NCBI GenBank assembly: GCA_030634235.1
Contig: DAOWBD010000015.1
Location: forward strand, 1 to 12,189
Reading direction: 5' to 3'
Origin: Candidatus Omnitrophota bacterium
Lineage (GTDB): Bacteria; Omnitrophota; Gorgyraeia; Zapsychrales; Zapsychraceae
Length of the DNA stretch: 12,189 bases
This document shows, piece by piece, positions 1 to 6,124 of the stretch. The notes beneath the pieces were generated by a model. It ran no database searches, was not told where the DNA came from, and saw nothing but the letters and a program-made list of their open reading frames with translations. The position numbers and the translations under genes were made by a program. The first letter of the stretch is position 1; every line of letters starts with the position of its first letter.

Positions 1-1124
1 AGGATACGCGATTGATTTTTAAAGGCCTCGGAGCGTATTTTGCGGGATTGGGTCTCGTCGCTATTCCTTACGGGACTTATCTTTTCTTCAATGGAGCGCT
101 GATCCCTTATATGGACTCGGTTTGGACGATTGTTACCAGAATGCAGAAAGTGATCGACCCGCACTTTGTTTCCGTCTATCCGAGAAATTTCCCCGAAGCC
201 TTCGTGGCCATGACCAATCCCGGGCATACAAATTTCAAGCATATGACTCCGAGCTACCTGTATATATTCATCCTGGGTTATTTGATCATCAGAGTAAGAC
301 AGCGGTCCTTCTCGAGGAGAGACCTGATGATCATCTGTTTGGGCGTTTACGGGTTCATTATGTACAATACGGGTTTTCGCGGGATATGGGCAGCCCAGTT
401 TGAGATGGCGCTTCAGCCCGAGAAGATCTTGCTGTTTTTTCTTCTGGAGGTTTTACTGTTGATCGTTATCGAGCGAAAAGGAAAGCTAAAGATTATTTTA
501 GCCTTAAAAGAACAGGCTTCTTTAAAGTGGTACGATAAAAACAGGTGGAAAATTTATGGCATCAATTTCCTTCTATGTGGCTTTTTATGTTCTTCTTTAG
601 GGTATTCGATAGCAAGATATAATCGCCGGTTCTTTGCTTTTAAGTTTGCCCGTGATAAAGTCTTGGGCAAAGATACTAATTATTTAAAACCCCTGTCAAA
701 TGAAGAAGTGCGAGCCCTCCGTATTGAGCGGGCTAAAGGGATCATTGTTCCTGTCGATCAGGCTGATGAGCTAGAGCAAATCACTGGCTTCATGAGAAAC
801 CACGTTGGGGAAAGGGAAGAGGTGTTCACCTATCCGGATTTCGGGACGTATAATTTTCTTAGCGGACGTCGCGGGTTCGGGAAATACCCGCTTGCGACAT
901 TTACCTGGTTCAATGACCAGTGGCATGAGGATTTTCTCATAAAGTTTAAGGCGTCGAAACCCCGCTATGTTATACTGCAAAAAGAAATTCCTCAAAATTG
1001 GAAAGATGTCTATTTAGCACTCGAACCGAACCGGAAGAAATTCCTGGATGTGATGGATATAATAGCTTCTGATTATAAGATCAAAACGGAAACACCGCTG
1101 TCCTATATTTACGAGCTAAAATAA
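1..1124 (+). CDS. C-terminal part of multi-pass membrane protein, GT39/PMT-like glycosyltransferase (5' end outside window)
   Basis: The frame is open from base 3 to the TAA at 1122-1124 and no start can be chosen, because it continues left of the window. A TTG at 12 gives 370 residues but is probably internal. Hydrophobic segments lie near nt 24-95, 258-300, 324-378, 423-470 and 558-612. They are separated by basic loops and followed by a soluble domain of about 165 residues. The layout of many membrane spans plus a C-terminal soluble part containing a VFTYPDFGTYNFLSGR-like stretch resembles bacterial dolichyl-phosphate-mannose-type (GT39/ArnT-like) glycosyltransferases, which move a lipid-linked sugar on the outer face of the inner membrane. 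The catalytic N-terminal loop with its acidic residues is missing from the window, so the activity is inferred. The stop overlaps the next start by one base (TAATG), suggesting coupled translation. It could instead be a general membrane protein of a polysaccharide locus. Confidence 0.6.
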   Translation, partial: DTRLIFKGLGAYFAGLGLVAIPYGTYLFFNGALIPYMDSVWTIVTRMQKVIDPHFVSVYPRNFPEAFVAMTNPGHTNFKHMTPSYLYIFILGYLIIRVRQRSFSRRDLMIICLGVYGFIMYNTGFRGIWAAQFEMALQPEKILLFFLLEVLLLIVIERKGKLKIILALKEQASLKWYDKNRWKIYGINFLLCGFLCSSLGYSIARYNRRFFAFKFARDKVLGKDTNYLKPLSNEEVRALRIERAKGIIVPVDQADELEQITGFMRNHVGEREEVFTYPDFGTYNFLSGRRGFGKYPLATFTWFNDQWHEDFLIKFKASKPRYVILQKEIPQNWKDVYLALEPNRKKFLDVMDIIASDYKIKTETPLSYIYELK

Positions 1125-1849
1125 TGGCGTCTTCGAACAAGTGGAAAAAACGTATGATGAAAATAAAGGGAACGCTCTGCCAGGCGTACTCCTACCTGTT
1201 GTTGCGTTATACGAAATGGAATGGCGACCGGTTGCGGGAGGATATCGCTAAACGCGGCGTTATCCAACTTCACGTCGGATGCGGCCTTGTTTTGTTAAAG
1301 GGCTGGTTAAATATCCTGTATGAACCGAAGCAAGAGTATGGCAGGGTTAAAGAGGCCGACGGGGCGCTGCTACTGAATTATAATTTACTAAAGAAGTGGC
1401 CGGTCGACGACAATGCGGTTCGCTTTATCGCCGGAAGTCATTTTATCGAGCATTTAGACCTCAATCACGGGATTCAATTCCTAAAAGAAAGTTTCCGTGT
1501 CATGAAGCCCGGTGGAGTGATCCGTCTTAGTTGCCCGGATCTGGAGATCTATGTTAGAAATTATGTCGAGAAGAATATGGATTTCTTCGAAAATGAACTG
1601 ATCCGGGAATGGTGCGCGTTTTCCCAGGCCGAAACGCCCGGGGAAATGCTTGCAGCGAAAGCTTACGACAGCGGGGGCACGCATAAGTGGTTTTATGATT
1701 TCGATTCACTCGCGCATATCCTGGGCGTCGCAGGGTTCAAAGATATCAAGCGATGCACGCGCTTAGAGGGGAAAGTCTCTGAGCTCGACGCTCTTGAACT
1801 TCCCGAACGCGAATTAGAAACCGTGTATGTTGAAGCGGTAAAACGCTGA
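1124..1849 (+). CDS. SAM-dependent methyltransferase, COG4627-like
   Basis: A class I Rossmann methyltransferase of 241 residues. Motif I is HVGCG at residues 50-54, followed by a GWLNILYEP strand. A second acidic/aromatic region includes FIEHL at about 107-111. The typical post-motif KPGGVIRLSCPD strand and turn lie near 128-139. This combination is characteristic of the small predicted methyltransferases found in glycan and lipopolysaccharide loci, which methylate sugars or related small acceptors with S-adenosylmethionine. The basic N-terminus (KWKKRMMKIKG) has no signal peptide, so a cytoplasmic or membrane-peripheral location is likely. The ATG overlaps the upstream stop by one base and the next gene starts 7 nt after its own stop, so it sits inside an operon. 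The acceptor is unknown; the surface-glycan role is inferred from the neighbours. Confidence 0.8.
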   Translation: MASSNKWKKRMMKIKGTLCQAYSYLLLRYTKWNGDRLREDIAKRGVIQLHVGCGLVLLKGWLNILYEPKQEYGRVKEADGALLLNYNLLKKWPVDDNAVRFIAGSHFIEHLDLNHGIQFLKESFRVMKPGGVIRLSCPDLEIYVRNYVEKNMDFFENELIREWCAFSQAETPGEMLAAKAYDSGGTHKWFYDFDSLAHILGVAGFKDIKRCTRLEGKVSELDALELPERELETVYVEAVKR

Positions 1850-1856
1850 AAGTGAT

Positions 1857-3410
1857 ATGTCAGATATAAAAACACAGATAAAACCGGATATTCTTTTTCT
1901 GTACCCGAAGACGGGAATGGATTTTGGTTCGACGATCGCTCCGCCGCATGCTTTATTGACGGTGGCCGCGCCTCTGCTTAAAGCTGGCTATAATGTCAAG
2001 CTTCTTGATCAGAGAGCGCATATTATCACCGAGAATATCTTAAAGAATTATCTTTCAAGCGACACGATCTGCGTCGGGATCTCGTCGATGACCGGCACGC
2101 AGATCTATCATGCTTTGGTCCTGGCCGGGATGGTGCGCAACATCACTGGCGGGAAAGTCCCGATCGTCTGGGGCGGATGCCATCCTTCCGTGGCGCCCTA
2201 TCAGACGGTGGAGCATGAGAGCGTCGACATCGTCGTCAGCGGCGAAGGGGATGCGACATTCCTGGATCTGGTTCAAGCGCTTGATCGGAAACGTGACCTG
2301 AATACGGTCCAAGGGATCTATTTTACCGATGGTGGAAAGGCGGTCAAGACAGAGTCGCGGCCTCTTATTGACGTTGAGGATTTACTGCCGACGCCATGGG
2401 AGTTGATCGATACCGAGAAATATATTCATCCGGATATGTATTTGAAGACAAGCTCCCGCGTTCTCGATATCGGCCAGACAAGCCGCGGTTGTCCGTTTCG
2501 CTGCGGGTTCTGTAGCAGCGCGACGATTCGTCAGCGCAAGTGGCGGGCAATGTCGGTCGAGAAAAGTTTGGAGATGATTGTCGGCCACGTGAGGCGTTTT
2601 AATCTCAACGGGATCTGGTTGCGGGACGACGAATTTTATATCGACAGGAAAAGGGCGACGGAGATATGCGAAGGCATGATCAAGGAGAACCTGAATGTTT
2701 GTTTTTACACGTCGGGGACGCGGGCCGATGTCTTTATGAAAGCCTCTGATTACGATATCGACGTTCTTAAACGCGCCGGTGCCTACACGCTTAAGTTCGG
2801 CGCTGAATCCGGGTCCCAGAAGATCTTAGACCTGATGAACAAGGGCATTAAGATCGAGCAGACCGTCGGCGCGAGCCAGCGTTGTAAAAAACACGGCATC
2901 ATTCCGGTCTTTGGATTGATGGTCGGGTATCCGACCGAAACGTTTACGGAAATCGACGAGACGATCGATCTTTGTTTCCGCATCAAAAGGGAGAATCCCC
3001 AGGCGCAGTTTGAAACAATGGCGTGTTTTACGCCACTTCCAGGAACGCCGGATTTCGAACTGGCCATCAAGCACGGCCTGAAGCCTCCGGAATCCCTTGA
3101 GGGATGGGCCGAGTGGATCTTTGATGATTATGACATGGAGGGGCACCGCAGCCCCTGGTTCGACAAAAAAGGGCGTTCGTATCTGGGGAATATCACCTAC
3201 ATGAGCATCCTGGCCAACGCCCTGGAGAATGTCATGGGAAGCCTGAAGAACAGGCCGTTACGGTTCGCGGCCACAAAAGCGGCAAAATTTGTTAGCTACT
3301 ACTACGCCCAGAAACTGAAAAATAAAATGTATAAATTCGCTCCTGACCTGGCCCTGGTCCGCCATTTGCGTCACGAACTATTCTACAAGAGTGATTTTAC
3401 GATCATATAA
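1857..3410 (+). CDS. B12-binding-domain radical SAM protein
   Basis: A 517-residue enzyme with two recognisable domains. Residues about 10-145 form a cobalamin-binding Rossmann fold of the B12-radical SAM type (DILFLYP strand, LLDQRAH at 49-55, WGGCHPS and SGEGD turns). Residues about 205-410 form the radical SAM barrel. The [4Fe-4S] ligands are C212, C216 and C219 in CPFRCGFC, and GAESGS at 315-320 is the glycine-rich SAM-binding strand. Such enzymes cleave SAM to a 5'-deoxyadenosyl radical and often methylate unreactive carbon or phosphorus or rearrange rings using cobalamin. The classical DxHxxG cobalamin motif is absent, as in many members of this class. About 100 C-terminal residues are basic and aromatic-rich and do not match a domain I can name. 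The ATG at 1857 follows a weak purine stretch. Its partners (membrane glycosyltransferase-like protein, methyltransferase) suggest glycan or lipid modification; the substrate is not readable. Confidence 0.88.
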   Translation: MSDIKTQIKPDILFLYPKTGMDFGSTIAPPHALLTVAAPLLKAGYNVKLLDQRAHIITENILKNYLSSDTICVGISSMTGTQIYHALVLAGMVRNITGGKVPIVWGGCHPSVAPYQTVEHESVDIVVSGEGDATFLDLVQALDRKRDLNTVQGIYFTDGGKAVKTESRPLIDVEDLLPTPWELIDTEKYIHPDMYLKTSSRVLDIGQTSRGCPFRCGFCSSATIRQRKWRAMSVEKSLEMIVGHVRRFNLNGIWLRDDEFYIDRKRATEICEGMIKENLNVCFYTSGTRADVFMKASDYDIDVLKRAGAYTLKFGAESGSQKILDLMNKGIKIEQTVGASQRCKKHGIIPVFGLMVGYPTETFTEIDETIDLCFRIKRENPQAQFETMACFTPLPGTPDFELAIKHGLKPPESLEGWAEWIFDDYDMEGHRSPWFDKKGRSYLGNITYMSILANALENVMGSLKNRPLRFAATKAAKFVSYYYAQKLKNKMYKFAPDLALVRHLRHELFYKSDFTII

Positions 3411-3417
3411 AGGATAT

Positions 3418-3573
3418 ATGAAAACGATTTTTACAAAATTCTGGATCATTTGCGCTTCCATAATCGTTATGCTGATGGCTGCGGTCTTGATCGTCGTTGT
3501 TCATATTGCGAAATTCATACGCAAAATCGGCTATGAACACAACCCCTTCCGCAGGTTTCACCAGCACTCTTGA
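3418..3573 (+). CDS. Small single-span membrane protein, unrecognised (51 aa)
   Basis: The ATG at 3418 is preceded by AAAGGA at 3409-3414 and sits 7 nt after the radical SAM stop. A longer GTG start at 3391 lies inside the upstream gene without a ribosome site, so 3418 is preferred. The product has a short basic N-terminus (MKTIFTKFW), one strongly hydrophobic stretch at residues about 9-31, and a basic and histidine-rich tail (KFIRK, RRFHQH). By the positive-inside rule neither end is clearly favoured. I do not recognise the family. It ends the upstream gene block, just before the hairpin and promoter that precede pgk. The ribosome site, position and coherent membrane segment argue that it is translated, but a spurious small frame cannot be excluded. 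Confidence 0.55.
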   Translation: MKTIFTKFWIICASIIVMLMAAVLIVVVHIAKFIRKIGYEHNPFRRFHQHS

Positions 3574-3585
3574 ATCCCTAATGAA

Positions 3586-3617
3586 CCTGAAAAATGAGCG
3601 ATTTTTGTTCTGTCAGG
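3586..3617 (+). terminator. Imperfect hairpin between the two transcription units; weak terminator candidate
   Basis: CCTGA at 3586-3590 pairs with TCAGG at 3613-3617. Inside it AAAAAT (3590-3595) can pair with ATTTTT (3601-3606) around a GAGCG loop, leaving GTTCTG unpaired on one side. It lies 13 nt after the stop of the small membrane gene and just before the pgk promoter, where a transcription end would be expected. The stem is AT-rich and bulged, and no U-run follows the last arm, so it is not a convincing intrinsic terminator. Confidence 0.25.
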
Positions 3618-3623
3618 ATTAAT

Positions 3624-3651
3624 TTGACAAAATCAAAAGCTTGGCTATAAT
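3624..3651 (+). promoter_or_regulatory. Sigma70-type promoter for pgk-tpiA-secG
   Basis: TTGACA at 3624-3629 and TATAAT at 3646-3651 both match the housekeeping sigma consensus exactly and are separated by 16 bp, one short of the optimum 17. The flanks are AT-rich. Initiation would fall near 3657-3660, giving a leader of about 50 nt before the pgk ATG at 3707. The position in the only clear intergenic gap before a set of housekeeping genes supports it. No operator or riboswitch is evident in the short leader. Confidence 0.85.
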
Positions 3652-3695
3652 ATATGAAATTTGACTTTAGAATATTAATATTACTTTATAAACAA

Positions 3696-3701
3696 AAGAG
3701 G
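3696..3701 (+). promoter_or_regulatory. Ribosome binding site that decides the pgk start
   Basis: AAGAGG lies 5 nt before the ATG at 3707 but only 2 nt before an in-frame GTG at 3704. The spacing favours the ATG, giving a 399-residue protein beginning MNKLTVKE. Confidence 0.6.
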
Positions 3702-3706
3702 TTGTG

Positions 3707-4906
3707 ATGAATAAACTTACAGTCAAAGAGGCTGATTTAAGAGGGAAAAAGGTCATTATGCGGGCCGATTTCAATGTCCCGTTGGATGATCAATTAACGA
3801 TTACAGATACAAGGCGCATTGAAGCGGCCTTACCGACCATCCAATATATTCTAGAGCAGGAGCCATCGAAATTGATCCTGATGAGCCACCTGGGGCGGCC
3901 GAAAGGCGAGGTCATTGACCGCATGCGGTTGACGCCTGTCGCGGCGAAACTCCAGGAACTTCTTGGGGAAGATGTTCTTAAGCTTGACGACTGTGTTGGT
4001 GATGAGATCTCGGCTGCAATTGATGAGACGCTTAAAAGAGTTATCCTTCTTGAAAACTTGCGCTTCCACAGGGAAGAGACCAAGAACGATCCCGATTTTG
4101 CCAAGCAGTTGGCTTCTTTAGCGGATATCTATGTTAATGATGCTTTTGGCACGGCCCATCGCGCGCATGCTTCAACCGAAGGGATCACCCAGCACTTAAC
4201 TTCTGCGGCTGGGTTTCTCTTAAAGAAAGAGATCGATTTTCTCGGAAAGGCGATCAATAATCCTGAGAAACCTTTTGTCGTGATCCTTGGCGGGGCCAAA
4301 GTCTCCGACAAGATTCTCTTGATCGAGAACCTGATCTCGAAGGCGGATGCGATCATTATCGGTGGCGGGATGGCCTATACGTTCTTGAAGGCGCAAGGAA
4401 AGAGTATTGGAAATTCTATTTGCGAGAATGATAAAGTGGATCTGGCCAAGAGCCTTTTGGAAAAAGCCGAGGCGGCTGGCGTGAAAATGGTCCTGACTTC
4501 GGATTATGTTATTGTTGAGAGTTTTGACAAGCCGGAAGACAGGCAGACGGTCGATGTGATCCCCGACGGATGGGAGAGTGTCGATATCGGGCCGAAGACA
4601 TGTCAAGAGTATAAAGAGGTTCTTTCGACGGCGAAAACAGTTGTCTGGAACGGGCCAATGGGCGTCTTTGAGATCGATGCTTTCGCGCGGGGCACCAGAG
4701 AGATCGCGGAGTATTTAGCCGGGCTTAAGAATGTCACGACCATTATCGGCGGCGGTGACTCGGCGGCGGCGGTCAGCAAATTCGGATTAGATGATAAGAT
4801 GACGCATATATCGACGGGTGGCGGCGCATCCCTTGAACTTTTAGAGGGAAAAGAACTGCCGGGAATCGTAGCTTTAACAGATCAAGATAAGGTGGGAGCC
4901 AAATGA
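3707..4906 (+). CDS. pgk: Phosphoglycerate kinase
   Basis: Converts 1,3-bisphosphoglycerate and ADP to 3-phosphoglycerate and ATP in glycolysis, and the reverse in gluconeogenesis; cytosolic. The 399 residues match the usual bacterial length of about 390-400. Substrate-site motifs are RADFNVP from R19, SHLGRP, ENLRFHREE and NDAFGTAHRAHAS. The nucleotide domain has GGAKVSDK from residue 195, IIGGGMAYTFLKA, WNGPMGVFE, GGGDSAAAV from 348 and the hinge-proximal STGGGASLELL. No key residue seems to be missing. It is the first gene after the TTGACA/TATAAT promoter and overlaps tpiA by four bases (ATGA), implying translational coupling. No gapdh gene is adjacent upstream, unlike the common gap-pgk-tpi order; the preceding genes are unrelated. 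Confidence 0.98.
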   Translation: MNKLTVKEADLRGKKVIMRADFNVPLDDQLTITDTRRIEAALPTIQYILEQEPSKLILMSHLGRPKGEVIDRMRLTPVAAKLQELLGEDVLKLDDCVGDEISAAIDETLKRVILLENLRFHREETKNDPDFAKQLASLADIYVNDAFGTAHRAHASTEGITQHLTSAAGFLLKKEIDFLGKAINNPEKPFVVILGGAKVSDKILLIENLISKADAIIIGGGMAYTFLKAQGKSIGNSICENDKVDLAKSLLEKAEAAGVKMVLTSDYVIVESFDKPEDRQTVDVIPDGWESVDIGPKTCQEYKEVLSTAKTVVWNGPMGVFEIDAFARGTREIAEYLAGLKNVTTIIGGGDSAAAVSKFGLDDKMTHISTGGGASLELLEGKELPGIVALTDQDKVGAK

Positions 4907-5670
4907 GAAAACCGATCATTGCTGGGAATTGGAAATTGAATAATACAGAAAAAGAAGCCGTTGATCTTGTTACGGCGCTGCGAAACAATTTAAATAATGT
5001 GACTGAGGTCGATATTGTTGTGTGTCCCGTATTTACTGTTCTTCCTGTTGTTCATGATGTTTTGCTTGAATCTAATATCGGCCTCGGCGCGCAAAATGTA
5101 TTTTGGGAAGATTTCGGGGCTTTTACCGGTGAGATCTCAGCGCCTTTACTTAAAGATATTGGCGTCCAGTACGTGATCATCGGCCACTCTGAAAGACGCC
5201 AGTACTTCGGTGAGACGGATGAGATGGTTAACAAAAGGACCAAAGCGGCACTTGCCCATGGTCTAATCCCGATCGTCTGTGTAGGCGAAGTTCTTGCGCA
5301 ACGTGAAGAAAATAAAACGTTTGATGTCATTCAGATACAATGCGAGGGAGCCTTTGCTGGATTGACAGTTGCCGAAATGGAAAAAATCGTTATTGCTTAT
5401 GAACCGGTATGGGCGATTGGAACAGGTAAGACCGCAACACCCGGCCAGGCTCAAGAGGTTCATAAGTTTATCCGGGGCTTATTAGCAAAATTATACGATG
5501 AAAATATCTCCCAGACGATACGCATTCAATACGGAGGGAGCGTTAAGCCGGAAAACAGTGCGGAGTTAATGTCCCAGCCGGATATTGACGGCGCGCTTGT
5601 CGGCGGAGCCAGTCTGAAGGCAGAACCGTTTATCGGTATCATTCAAAATAGCTGTAGTCTCGCTCAATAA
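4903..5670 (+). CDS. tpiA: Triosephosphate isomerase
   Basis: Interconverts dihydroxyacetone phosphate and glyceraldehyde-3-phosphate; a cytosolic TIM-barrel dimer. The 255 residues are the usual bacterial length. Visible active-site features are GNWKLN with the substrate lysine at K11, GHSERR with the catalytic histidine at H95, the AYEPVWAIGTGKTATP segment with the catalytic glutamate at E167 and flexible loop 6, and the phosphate-binding YGGSVKPEN and GALVGGASL near the C-terminus. The ATG lies inside the pgk stop overlap (ATGA), with GGTGGGAG just upstream as ribosome site. secG follows after 14 nt. The pgk-tpiA-secG order is widespread in bacteria and supports all three calls. Confidence 0.98.
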   Translation: MRKPIIAGNWKLNNTEKEAVDLVTALRNNLNNVTEVDIVVCPVFTVLPVVHDVLLESNIGLGAQNVFWEDFGAFTGEISAPLLKDIGVQYVIIGHSERRQYFGETDEMVNKRTKAALAHGLIPIVCVGEVLAQREENKTFDVIQIQCEGAFAGLTVAEMEKIVIAYEPVWAIGTGKTATPGQAQEVHKFIRGLLAKLYDENISQTIRIQYGGSVKPENSAELMSQPDIDGALVGGASLKAEPFIGIIQNSCSLAQ

Positions 5671-5684
5671 CGAGGGAATATATT

Positions 5685-6101
5685 ATGACCGGATTTGTAA
5701 TGTTTCTACATGCCAGCGTGGCGGTTTTTCTTATCGTCATTATTCTTATGCAGTCGGGGCGTGGGGGTGGTTTGACCGAAGGCTTTGCCTCGGCCGAATC
5801 GATCTTCGGGGCAAAGACTAATGAATTTATGATCAAGGCCACGACGGGCTTTGCGGCTGCCTTTCTGATCACCTGTCTGGGGTTGGCTGTGCTTTCGGCG
5901 CAGAAGAATAAATCGCTTATGTCTGAAGAGGCCCTTCCTGTGACTCAGGTGCCGACGACAGCAACCGAAGTTGTTGAAACGGCGGCTAAAGAAGTCGGCG
6001 AACAAGTGCAGGCCATCGAAGAGAAGGTACCATCAAAACCATCTACAGAGGTTCCTGCAGAGATCATTCCTGAGGATACCCCGGTGGTCTCAACTCCATA
6101 A
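5685..6101 (+). CDS. secG: SecG subunit of the Sec translocon, with extended C-terminal tail
   Basis: An inner-membrane auxiliary subunit of SecYEG that helps SecA-driven protein export. Two membrane spans are visible, at about residues 3-21 and 51-70. They flank the family's conserved cytoplasmic loop, QSGRGGGL at 23-30 followed by GFASAESIFGAKTNEF. Start: ATG 8 nt after CGAGGGA (5671-5677). At 138 residues it is longer than a minimal SecG of about 75-110. The last 60 or so residues are rich in Glu, Pro, Thr and Val (VPTTATEVVETAAKEVGEQ and similar), probably a disordered acidic tail. Such tails occur in other SecG proteins and are poorly conserved. It lies between tpiA and the carbamoyltransferase gene, which starts 23 nt later. 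Confidence 0.93.
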   Translation: MTGFVMFLHASVAVFLIVIILMQSGRGGGLTEGFASAESIFGAKTNEFMIKATTGFAAAFLITCLGLAVLSAQKNKSLMSEEALPVTQVPTTATEVVETAAKEVGEQVQAIEEKVPSKPSTEVPAEIIPEDTPVVSTP

Positions 6102-6124
6102 ACGAAACAGGTTACTGCCTTTCA

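Noticed and set aside
122..403. 93-codon + strand frame
   Set aside because: Overlaps the membrane-protein gene in another frame, without motifs or a ribosome site.
3391..3417. GTG start for the small membrane protein
   Set aside because: Inside the end of the radical SAM gene and without a Shine-Dalgarno site; ATG 3418 has AAAGGA.
3704..3706. GTG start for pgk
   Set aside because: Only 2 nt from the AAGAGG ribosome site; the adjacent ATG at 3707 has better spacing.
4220..4606. 128-codon open frame on the minus strand
   Set aside because: Antisense to the conserved middle of pgk; no recognisable motifs.
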